Of a stretch of DNA of 5,526 nucleotides, positions 1 through 4,724 are shown one piece after another. Origin of the DNA: Puniceicoccales bacterium (GTDB lineage: Bacteria; Verrucomicrobiota; Verrucomicrobiia; Opitutales; JAIRKQ01). The position numbers were made by a program, and so were the translations under genes. The number at the start of each line of letters is the position of its first letter. Position 1 is the first letter of the stretch. The stretch spans positions 1 through 5,526 of the forward strand of contig JAISBO010000028.1 in assembly GCA_031266155.1 (NCBI GenBank), given 5' to 3'. The notes beneath the pieces were generated by a model. It was not told the origin of the DNA, made no database searches, and saw only the letters and a program-made list of their open reading frames with translations.

Positions 1-2
1 TA

Positions 3-635
3 TTACCTTTGTCTACTTTTTTCGATAGAAGAAGTTTTTTCATCCCCACCCAAACCATCCATTTCCAATGCATCGGTCGCTGGTTTTACAGATGATGAAG
101 CAGCAGCCGACATGGCTGAAATTTTATTTAACAGGCTCTCTAGGGATTTTGTTATGCCTTTGACCGATGAAAATACTTTCATTTTGTTATCGTCGGTAAC
201 GGCATACTTCCCAATTTTGTTTATCCTAGCAGCAACATTCGCAACGGTTTCTCCTGGATATTTGTCATAGTCGTCCGGAATTCCGTCCCCATCCATATCA
301 CTGATTGCAGCAAAAATAGTCTGAAATTCCTCCTTTCCTGCTTCCATCACCTTATCAGCTGGGAATTGACTTACTTGCTCCAGTTTGCTCTCCATATCTT
401 TTACCATGTTGGGCAGGTCGTTGGCTTGGGCTGAAGAAGATTCCACTTGGATTACTGCCACGGCCATGTCGCCACCCCTAGATTCTATGGAAGGTGGAGG
501 TGTCTTGCTTTCTGCTATTAAACTGGCCACTGTACTGATAGATGGTAGTTCGTATGTTATTGGTACCGCTTGGGCTCCCTGAACCTCCCCGGCATTACTT
601 GATTTGTCTAATTTATTAATATCGGCGTCAACCAT
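3..635 (-). CDS. Candidate type III secretion substrate with one calcium-binding-type loop (hypothetical protein)
   Basis: A complete 210-aa protein from ATG to TAA that I do not recognise as a family. It is hydrophilic, with no Sec signal peptide and no membrane segment. The first 60 residues are low-complexity and polar (Ser, Pro, Gln, Glu), as in many type III secretion signals. Residues about 75-110 and 150-180 look helical and rich in Lys/Glu/Ala/Ser. Between them, residues 113-124 match the thrombospondin type 3 pattern DxDxDGxxDxxD exactly (DMDGDGIPDDYD), a calcium-binding loop present once only. The start lies 3 bases after the stop of the chaperone gene (639-1145), so the two are almost certainly co-transcribed. 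Only a weak Shine-Dalgarno (GAAAGTG) precedes it, which suggests translational coupling. Inference: this is the chaperone's cognate substrate, either an effector or a secreted accessory protein. It could instead be a non-secreted partner. The reading frame is solid and the role is not. Confidence 0.6.
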   Translation of the reverse strand: MVDADINKLDKSSNAGEVQGAQAVPITYELPSISTVASLIAESKTPPPSIESRGGDMAVAVIQVESSSAQANDLPNMVKDMESKLEQVSQFPADKVMEAGKEEFQTIFAAISDMDGDGIPDDYDKYPGETVANVAARINKIGKYAVTDDNKMKVFSSVKGITKSLESLLNKISAMSAAASSSVKPATDALEMDGLGGDEKTSSIEKSRQR

Positions 636-638
636 AAT

Positions 639-1145
639 TTACACTTTCAATTTGCCATTGTTAGATACGGTACGGTGTGTTTTCATTTCCACATCAATAT
701 CGTCATCTGTTAATGATGTTCGCTCTATCAATTCTCTTACGAGCTTTGCCAGGTCTCTTTCAGCTCTATCAGCTGTCTTTATAAAGTTATTTAAAATGTT
801 CGAAAAAGCTACTTCGTCGAGTGCTTCCATTGACCGAGCATAGGATATAACAATTTTTTGCGTTTTAGCGTCTAGTCCAAAAGTTGCCTGATTATATGTA
901 ATTCCGCACAAATTTAATTCTAAGACTTTTTCAAAGAACTCTTCACTACATCCATAGGGAACCGTACAAATCGGTGAATATAAGTAAACAACTTCGCTGT
1001 TCCCTGGCAGCTCAACCACATATTCTCTCTGTCCATCCTCTTTCCGAAGTACACAAAGTCCATTTTTATCAAGAAATAACTTGCTCCCTATCCTAGTTCC
1101 TGCTAGTTGCAGGTAATGATCTAATGCTTTGTGATATGCAGCCAT
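639..1145 (-). CDS. Probable class I type III secretion chaperone, CesT/SycE-like
   Basis: A 168-aa acidic cytosolic protein. Class I chaperones form homodimers that hold the N-terminal part of a secreted effector unfolded and deliver it to the type III secretion apparatus. The pattern fits: an N-terminal helix (HKALDHYLQLAGTRIG), a strand reading FLDKNGLCVL, a second strand VVELPGNSEVVYLYSPICTVP, a helix EEFFEKVLELN, a Gly-containing turn and strands with the ATFGLDAKTQKIVISY pattern, then a long C-terminal helix (residues about 128-165). CesT-family proteins are usually 130-170 aa, so the length fits. An upstream TTG at 1151 would add two residues, but it abuts AGGAG with no spacing. ATG at 1145 has AGGAG (1152-1156) at a 6-base spacing, so I start there. 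The gene lies directly upstream of a small hydrophilic ORF, the typical chaperone-substrate order. The assignment is from fold pattern and context, because this family has low sequence conservation. Confidence 0.68.
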   Translation of the reverse strand: MAAYHKALDHYLQLAGTRIGSKLFLDKNGLCVLRKEDGQREYVVELPGNSEVVYLYSPICTVPYGCSEEFFEKVLELNLCGITYNQATFGLDAKTQKIVISYARSMEALDEVAFSNILNNFIKTADRAERDLAKLVRELIERTSLTDDDIDVEMKTHRTVSNNGKLKV

Positions 1146-1151
1146 TAACAA

Positions 1152-1156
1152 CTCCT
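1152..1156 (-). promoter_or_regulatory. Ribosome binding site of the chaperone gene (AGGAG)
   Basis: On the minus strand AGGAG is followed by 6 bases and then ATG (1143-1145). This perfect site at normal spacing decides the start codon, because the in-frame TTG at 1149-1151 directly touches the AGGAG and could not use it. Confidence 0.8.
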
Positions 1157-1164
1157 ATTACTTA

Positions 1165-1193
1165 ATTTTAAAAATTATCCCATAAATTGTAAA
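1165..1193 (-). promoter_or_regulatory. Sigma-70-type promoter of the chaperone-substrate operon
   Basis: On the minus strand TTTACA (plus 1188-1193) is separated by exactly 17 bases from TAAAAT (plus 1165-1170). Each hexamer matches 5 of 6 consensus bases. Transcription would start near 1158, giving a very short leader that holds little more than the AGGAG at 1152-1156. The inverted repeat at 1197-1211 sits just upstream of the -35 hexamer. This is a pattern match only. Confidence 0.55.
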
Positions 1194-1196
1194 GAA

Positions 1197-1211
1197 AAGA
1201 TTGATAATCTT
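1197..1211. repeat. Inverted repeat in the divergent control region
   Basis: AAGATT-GAT-AATCTT is a perfect inverted repeat with 6-base arms and a 3-base centre. It lies in the 90-base gap between the divergently transcribed chaperone (minus) and radC (plus) genes, three bases upstream of the -35 hexamer of the chaperone promoter and 24 bases before the radC start. It could be an operator for a dimeric regulator. Short AT-rich palindromes also arise by chance. Confidence 0.4.
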
Positions 1212-1227
1212 GTTAAAAACACATACC

Positions 1228-1231
1228 GGAG
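1228..1231 (+). promoter_or_regulatory. Ribosome binding site of radC (GGAG)
   Basis: GGAG is followed by ATTA and then GTG at 1236-1238. The spacing is short but usable. It supports the GTG start, and no ATG or other plausible start lies upstream in frame. I see no convincing -35/-10 pair for radC in the gap. Confidence 0.5.
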
Positions 1232-1235
1232 ATTA

Positions 1236-1931
1236 GTGTCAAACTTTTTTGATAAGTCTGTAAATTATGGGCATCGCTACAGATTGCGTAGCAAGTTTGT
1301 GCGCTCAGGATTTACAAGTTTTAGCAAACATGAAATAGTTGAATTACTGCTAACGCTAAGCATTCCCAGAAAAGACGTAAAAACAATAGCCAAGACACTG
1401 TTAAAAACATTTGGCTCGATAAAGGGAATTTTTGACGCTAGCATCGCTGATTTGCTACAAATAAAGGGAGTTGGTGAATCGACGGCCGTTGCCTTGAAAA
1501 TCATTCGATCCATCAATAACCTGTATTTACAGGAACAACTTGAGGATACACCGATTTGCAATTCCGTTGAGAAAGCATCTATGCTGTGGGAAAATAGATT
1601 ATCGAACCTAACGGTTGAAGTTCTTGAAGTGGCCTACCTAGATTCATCGCTACGACTCATAAAAGATGGGATCGAACGGTTGGAAACGGGAACGATTGTG
1701 GCAACGACGGTATATCCTAGAAAGATAGCAGAAGCTGCTTTGCGGCGTGGTGCAAGAGCGATAATGCTAGCTCACAACCATCCCAGCGGGTCCGCTGAGC
1801 CATCCGATTGCGATGAACGAAATACCAGGACGATAAAAATAGCCTTACAATATTTGGATATACAACTCGTAGATCATATAATTGTCGCCACTAACGGAAC
1901 ATTTTCTTTCAAAGAAAATGGGTTGTTATAA
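1236..1931 (+). CDS. radC: RadC family JAB/MPN domain protein (DNA repair-associated)
   Basis: A complete 231-aa RadC (UPF0758), close to the usual family length. Residues 13-66 form the conserved N-terminal part (HRYRLRSKF, ELLLTLSIPRKDVK, AKTLLKTFGS). A helix-hairpin-helix motif with the core IKGVGESTAVALK lies at about 76-88. The C-terminal JAB/MPN domain (about 108-231) carries the zinc-site motif HNHPSG...PSDCD, that is H180, H182, S190 and D193 in the H-x-H-x7-S-x2-D arrangement, and ends in the usual DHIIV...FSF..NGLL. All metal ligands are present, so the protein is probably intact. The family was named for a radiation-sensitivity phenotype in E. coli later traced to another gene, and its true cellular role is unsettled. 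GTG start with GGAG four bases upstream. It diverges from the chaperone operon and converges on glgA. Nothing suggests a mobile-element RadC, which often lacks the helix-hairpin-helix part. Confidence 0.95.
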   Translation: MSNFFDKSVNYGHRYRLRSKFVRSGFTSFSKHEIVELLLTLSIPRKDVKTIAKTLLKTFGSIKGIFDASIADLLQIKGVGESTAVALKIIRSINNLYLQEQLEDTPICNSVEKASMLWENRLSNLTVEVLEVAYLDSSLRLIKDGIERLETGTIVATTVYPRKIAEAALRRGARAIMLAHNHPSGSAEPSDCDERNTRTIKIALQYLDIQLVDHIIVATNGTFSFKENGLL

Positions 1932-1943
1932 CCCTTTGGGTTA
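1929..1943. terminator. Small hairpin between converging radC and glgA
   Basis: TAACCC-TTT-GGGTTA is a perfect 6-base-arm hairpin that begins at the radC stop codon and ends 4 bases before the glgA stop. A second pairing is possible, because GGGTT at 1920-1924 can also pair with AACCC at 1930-1934, making two mutually exclusive stems. The position suits a bidirectional terminator, but the stem is short and there is no long T-run on either side, so the call is weak. Confidence 0.35.
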
Positions 1944-1947
1944 ATTG

Positions 1948-3396
1948 CTACGACTTCCCTATGGCTGCGAGGTATACTCTTTCATATTCTTTGGCAGATT
2001 TTGACCAAGAAAAATCCTTTTTCATTGCCGATTTTCGCAATTTTTCAAAGTCTTCGGGGCGGTCATGGTAGGTAGCACATGCCCATCCTATGGTGTTATA
2101 TAGCGCGGAATCCGTTAAATCATTGAAAATAAATCCAGTTCCCACACCGGTCAGTTCGTTGTAATTATCGACGGTATCAATTAGTCCGCCCGTAGCGTGT
2201 ACAATTGGCAAACTTCCGTAGATCATGGAATACATTTGATTCAGCCCACATGGTTCATACCTGCTTGGCATGACAAAGAAATCACTTCCCGCCTCTATTA
2301 AATGGGAAAGTTGCTCGTCAAAGCCAATCCATACGGAAATTTGGCCTCCAAAGCGAGACATTATATCCTTCAACCTCCACTCCAAATGTTGGTCTCCGGA
2401 TCCCAATACGGCAAATTGGACATTCATATTTTTTAAAACATCCGGTAAAATATTGCAGAGAATATCCAATCCTTTTTGATGAAAAAACCTAGAAATCACA
2501 CCGAAAATCGGAATATTTAGACCGTTGGCCAATCCCAGTTCACGCTGCAAATGTTGTTTACATATTTTTTTCCCTCCCAATGACTGAGCTGAGAAGTTTT
2601 TTGGCAAAAATTTATCGATTGCCGGATTCCAAACATCCGTATCCACGCCATTGCAGATACCGACCAAATCTTTCGCTCGATATTTTAGGACATCATCTAG
2701 TCCGCATCCGTATTCCGCGGTCTTGATTTCTTCGGCATACGTTTTACTTACGGTTGTGATTTTACTGGCAAACTGCAATGCTCCTTTCATGACATTTACT
2801 GAACCGCATGCTTCCATGGCAAATGGATGCCAATAGTGCTCATATAATCCCATGAATCGCAGTAGATCCTTACTGGCATATCCATGGTGGGCCATGTTGT
2901 GAATTGTGAAAATTGACTTCGTGCCATTTAAAATGTTCGGTTTGCTATGCAAACTCAAGAGGGCTGGAATTATGCCCGTTGGCCAGTCATTTGTGTGTAT
3001 GATATCGGGTGCCCAATTTATAAACGGGCACATGTCGATGGCAGCTCGACAAAAAAATGCAAAGCGTTCCCAATTGTCGTGGTATCCATGCCCCAATTCT
3101 CCATAAATCCCATGGCGATCAAAATATCTATTGAATTCGATAAAATAAATCGGAATGTTTCCATGTTTCGTTCGCAACAATTGGGCAAATTCTGTACCAT
3201 ACCCCATGTTGACGATCATGGGGTCTCCAACAACTTCACATTTGGAAACGTAATTTATGGAAGTGTATTTTGGCAAAACAATGCGTACATCGTGCCCCAT
3301 TTGTTCCAATGCAGCTGCCAAAGAAGGTATAACATCTCCCAGTCCTCCGACCTTAGCGTATGGACTACATTCGGAGGTTGCAAATAATATTTTCAC
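1948..3396 (-). CDS. glgA: Glycogen synthase (ADP-glucose type, GT5 family)
   Basis: A complete 482-aa glycosyltransferase that transfers glucose from ADP-glucose to the non-reducing end of a growing alpha-1,4-glucan in the cytosol. It has the GT-B fold and normal GlgA length. The N-terminal domain begins MKILFATSECSPYAKVGGLGDV with the nucleotide-sugar loop K15-VGGL; HTNDW lies at 134-138 and TIHN at 164-167. The C-terminal domain has NGVDTDVWNP (249-258), ISRFFHQKGLD (301-311; R303 and K308 match the ligand-contacting Arg and Lys), and PSRYEPCGLNQMYSM (377-391; catalytic-site E381 and C383), then VHATGGLIDTV. All expected active-site residues are present. GLNQ and VHATGG resemble plant starch synthases more than the E. 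coli GLTQ/VRRTGG form. GTG start fits the conserved N-terminus, but no Shine-Dalgarno is visible. No other glycogen gene is in the window. It ends in TAG, 16 bases from the end of radC. Confidence 0.96.
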   Translation of the reverse strand: MKILFATSECSPYAKVGGLGDVIPSLAAALEQMGHDVRIVLPKYTSINYVSKCEVVGDPMIVNMGYGTEFAQLLRTKHGNIPIYFIEFNRYFDRHGIYGELGHGYHDNWERFAFFCRAAIDMCPFINWAPDIIHTNDWPTGIIPALLSLHSKPNILNGTKSIFTIHNMAHHGYASKDLLRFMGLYEHYWHPFAMEACGSVNVMKGALQFASKITTVSKTYAEEIKTAEYGCGLDDVLKYRAKDLVGICNGVDTDVWNPAIDKFLPKNFSAQSLGGKKICKQHLQRELGLANGLNIPIFGVISRFFHQKGLDILCNILPDVLKNMNVQFAVLGSGDQHLEWRLKDIMSRFGGQISVWIGFDEQLSHLIEAGSDFFVMPSRYEPCGLNQMYSMIYGSLPIVHATGGLIDTVDNYNELTGVGTGFIFNDLTDSALYNTIGWACATYHDRPEDFEKLRKSAMKKDFSWSKSAKEYERVYLAAIGKS

Positions 3397-3402
3397 GGAT
3401 TC

Positions 3403-3431
3403 ATTTCAAACGGAAACAGGCAAATTGTCAA
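3403..3431 (-). promoter_or_regulatory. Possible glgA promoter giving a leaderless or near-leaderless message
   Basis: On the minus strand a consensus TTGACA (plus 3426-3431) is followed after 17 bases by TGAAAT (plus 3403-3408), 4 of 6 matches to a -10 hexamer. A start site 6-7 bases downstream would fall at the GTG of glgA, leaving no room for a ribosome binding site, and indeed none is seen. Either the message is leaderless, or this pair is fortuitous and a promoter farther upstream is used. A weaker alternative is TTGGAC-N17-TAAAAA in the same stretch. Confidence 0.35.
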
Positions 3432-3461
3432 AAGAGATCGACGTTTTTTAAAATATGAAAA

Positions 3462-3477
3462 CAATTTGTCCAAATTG
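3462..3477. repeat. Operator-like inverted repeat upstream of glgA
   Basis: CAATTTG-TC-CAAATTG has perfect 7-base arms around a 2-base centre. A third copy of the half-site, CAAATTG, lies at 3421-3427, overlapping the TTGACA hexamer of the putative glgA promoter. The full site would be about 66 bases upstream of the glgA start. Three copies of a 7-mer in 57 bases suggest binding by a dimeric regulator, though the motif is AT-rich. Confidence 0.4.
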
Positions 3478-3520
3478 AGATATGTCTGAAACCGTTGGAT
3501 GGCCTAGGCAAAAGATGCAT

Positions 3521-3545
3521 CCCCATTGGCCAGAGATACATGGGG
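3521..3545. repeat. GC-rich hairpin, possible terminator or structured element
   Basis: CCCCAT (3521-3526) and ATGGGG (3540-3545) are perfect inverted repeats around a 13-base loop. It lies about 110 bases past the stop of paralogue A, where a terminator for A would be useful. On the minus strand the T-run (CTTTTG) comes only after six more bases. On the plus strand TTTT follows after six bases. It is therefore not a canonical rho-independent terminator in either direction. Confidence 0.3.
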
Positions 3546-3656
3546 CAGACCTTTTATAGCTTTAACAAAAACAATGAGAAATAGTCTTTTCTAAAAAAAA
3601 CATAGATTGATAATAAAGGGATAGCTCTTCCAGGACTAGAAAGGCCACCTAGGATC

Positions 3657-4367
3657 TCAATGATTTGCAAAGTTTTTTCGGTGATTTTTGAAATCTTTCG
3701 CTTTTTTAAGCAACTCTAGAGGCACACTACCTACCTGAGATAAGTCTCCATGTGGGGCTGCATCGAAGTGGTTATCACCTTCCTTTGAAACTAACGCTAT
3801 TGTCCCAGGACACCGTAATAATTTTACCATAATATCATACCCCGTAGGTTTAAAATCTGGAATATCCGATGGATTATTCTCCCATACCCTGACCAGGTCA
3901 TAGATTGTCTCGAACGGTATATTCAGATTTTGACGACAATACATTGCAAAATTCTCAAATAAGTTCTCTGCCTTTAAAGACAGGTTCACGCGGGTAGTTG
4001 GAATACCAAAACATACTCTTACTACTTGATTTCCATCATGTTGTATTTCAACGACTGAACGCTCGTGAAGAAGGTCTGCAACATTTAGGCAGGAACTTCT
4101 TTCGAAAGGCTTTCCGTCGGCATAATCTAGCTTGCGTCTCAGCAAACTTACCATCTCTGGACTGAGATTCCATCCCGCCTGCTCTAATATTGCATTAAAC
4201 CCGCTGTTGCTATGTCCATCATCGGGCATAATACGAATGCTTCTGCCAGTATCATCTAGAAAAGTTTGTAATTTAATGTTGCCGGAACGCTCTGAAACTA
4301 CATCTCGTGCTTGTTGGACAGCCTGGGACTGGCTGCTATATTGCATAGGCAATGTTTTTATATCCAT
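3657..4367 (-). CDS. Paralogue A: unrecognised 236-aa protein, homologous to the neighbouring gene B
   Basis: A complete ATG-to-TGA/TAA-type frame whose product I do not recognise. It has no signal peptide, membrane span or cysteine cluster. Residues 8-30 are rich in Ser, Gln and Val (QYSSQSQAVQQA), a polar N-terminus compatible with type III secretion. Residues matched in B (4725-5438): 28-42 (SGNIKLQTFLDDTGR, 10/15 identical), 58-65 (NAILEQAG, 6/8), 71-84 (EMVSLLRRKLDYAD, 9/14), 96-107, 176-192 (GYDIMVKLLRCPGTIAL) and 202-209 (DAAPHGDL, 7/8). The C-terminal third is predicted-helical, with Trp162 and a YDIxxxLL helix that vaguely recalls death-fold domains. The tail is basic (KKAKDFKNHRKNFANH). 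It has its own ribosome binding site (AAGAGGA, 4377-4383) and its own control region, so it is probably transcribed separately from B. Secreted effector is an inference; a phage-like or regulatory protein cannot be excluded. Confidence 0.72.
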   Translation of the reverse strand: MDIKTLPMQYSSQSQAVQQARDVVSERSGNIKLQTFLDDTGRSIRIMPDDGHSNSGFNAILEQAGWNLSPEMVSLLRRKLDYADGKPFERSSCLNVADLLHERSVVEIQHDGNQVVRVCFGIPTTRVNLSLKAENLFENFAMYCRQNLNIPFETIYDLVRVWENNPSDIPDFKPTGYDIMVKLLRCPGTIALVSKEGDNHFDAAPHGDLSQVGSVPLELLKKAKDFKNHRKNFANH

Positions 4368-4387
4368 AGTTTAAAATCCTCTTTCAA
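4368..4387 (-). promoter_or_regulatory. Conserved translation leader of paralogue A
   Basis: The 20 bases before the ATG contain AAGAGGA about 9 bases from the start. They match the 20 bases before gene B at 17 of 20 positions, with no gap. This is longer than a Shine-Dalgarno sequence needs, so common descent or selection on the leader is likely. Confidence 0.65.
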
Positions 4388-4389
4388 GT

Positions 4390-4414
4390 GAAAACGAAAC
4401 TCCTGCTCGTTTTC
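4390..4414. repeat. Inverted repeat in the leader of paralogue A
   Basis: GAAAACGA and TCGTTTTC form a perfect 8-base inverted repeat around 9 bases. It lies between the TTGACA-containing box (4411-4439), which it overlaps by four bases, and the ribosome binding site. It could be an operator placed where RNA polymerase would bind, or an mRNA hairpin in the leader. Gene B has no equivalent here. Confidence 0.4.
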
Positions 4415-4439
4415 CCATTGTCAAGAAAAAAGGCAAAAA
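4411..4439 (-). promoter_or_regulatory. Shared T-rich TTGACA box, copy 1 (upstream of A)
   Basis: Read on the minus strand this is a T-rich run (TTTTTGCC, then TTTTTTC) leading into TTGACAATGGGAAA. It aligns with 5499-5526 upstream of B at 25 of 28 positions with one single-base gap. TTGACA is a perfect -35 hexamer ending 51 bases before the A start, but 17-18 bases downstream there is AGTTTC/GTTTCG, not a -10 hexamer. The box is therefore more likely an activator or other regulatory site than a plain -35 element. Confidence 0.55.
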
Positions 4440-4499
4440 AATAATAAACAATATTTATTTAGATACATGCTCTTCTAAAATTTTCTCCCACAGATGATT

Positions 4500-4514
4500 T
4501 TACTTGAAAAGTAA
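4500..4514. repeat. Small inverted repeat upstream of paralogue A
   Basis: TTACTT-GAA-AAGTAA has perfect 6-base arms. GCTCTT at 4469-4474 and AAGAGC at 4513-4518 form another, longer-range inverted pair around it that partly overlaps. It lies about 130 bases upstream of the A start and could be an operator or chance. Confidence 0.25.
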
Positions 4515-4565
4515 GAGCTAAAAGAGATGTGGCAAGGGGCAAACCATTCACTTTTAACCCCAGAA

Positions 4566-4617
4566 AAACAGCACAAATTCAAACATGCCAACACATGGCA
4601 TGCCTGAGGTGCTGTTT
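4566..4617 (-). terminator. Two-tier hairpin, probable terminator of paralogue B
   Basis: AAACAGCAC (4566-4574) pairs with GTGCTGTTT (4609-4617) over 9 bases. Inside, CATGCCA (4584-4590) pairs with TGGCATG (4596-4602) over 7 bases around the loop ACACA. The two stems are separated by an internal loop of 9 and 6 bases. On the minus strand the outer stem ends in a run of five T, as a rho-independent terminator should. It lies about 110 bases past the stop of B. The long gap and the two-tier shape leave open a structured 3' untranslated region or a small RNA. Confidence 0.6.
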
Positions 4618-4724
4618 GCTCACATCTTCTAAAAACAAAGCAGCTTCAAATTTCTCTATTCAGGGAATCGATGCTGTTCCTATCCAATGCTCATTCTCTA
4701 ATCTACCGTTTCATTGGAATCTTC

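Larger units (their letters stand above)
3397..3656. other. Gene-free stretch between paralogue A and glgA
   Basis: This 260-base stretch has no gene I can support. On the glgA side it holds the putative promoter and operator-like repeats (3421-3477). The middle has a GC-rich hairpin (3521-3545), and the rest is AT-rich with a run of eight A at about 3593-3600. The longest small reading frames (25 codons plus from 3482, 37 codons minus from 3541) have unremarkable composition and no good ribosome binding site. Confidence 0.5.
4368..4724. other. Gene-free stretch between paralogues A and B
   Basis: These 357 bases hold no gene I can support. From the A side they contain the conserved leader, an 8-base inverted repeat, the shared TTGACA box, an AT-rich part (4440-4500), a small inverted repeat (4500-4514), then the two-tier hairpin (4566-4617). 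From 4618 to 4724 I see nothing notable. A 75-codon plus-strand frame here runs into the antisense of gene B and has no ribosome binding site, so I do not call it. Confidence 0.5.

Noticed and set aside
1146..1151. TTG start for the chaperone gene, adding two residues
   Set aside because: It touches the AGGAG with no spacing, while ATG at 1145 has ideal spacing.
2947..3387. A 146-codon plus-strand open frame
   Set aside because: It is fully antisense to the conserved N-terminal domain of glgA and has no recognisable protein features.
3502..3509. Palindrome GCCTAGGC, with a similar CCTAGG at about 3648
   Set aside because: It is too short and isolated to support a recombination or regulator site.
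3428..3541. A 37-codon minus-strand frame in the gap between paralogue A and glgA
   Set aside because: It has no ribosome binding site, unremarkable composition, and runs through the operator-like repeats and into the putative glgA promoter.
3482..3559. A 25-codon plus-strand frame (Trp/His/Pro-rich) spanning the CCCCAT hairpin, resembling an attenuator leader peptide
   Set aside because: No plus-strand gene follows it, since the next genes are on the minus strand, so attenuation makes no sense. Its ribosome binding site is poor.
4419..4424. TTGACA upstream of paralogue A as an ordinary -35 hexamer
   Set aside because: No -10-like hexamer occurs 16-19 bases downstream, so I describe the site as part of a conserved box instead.
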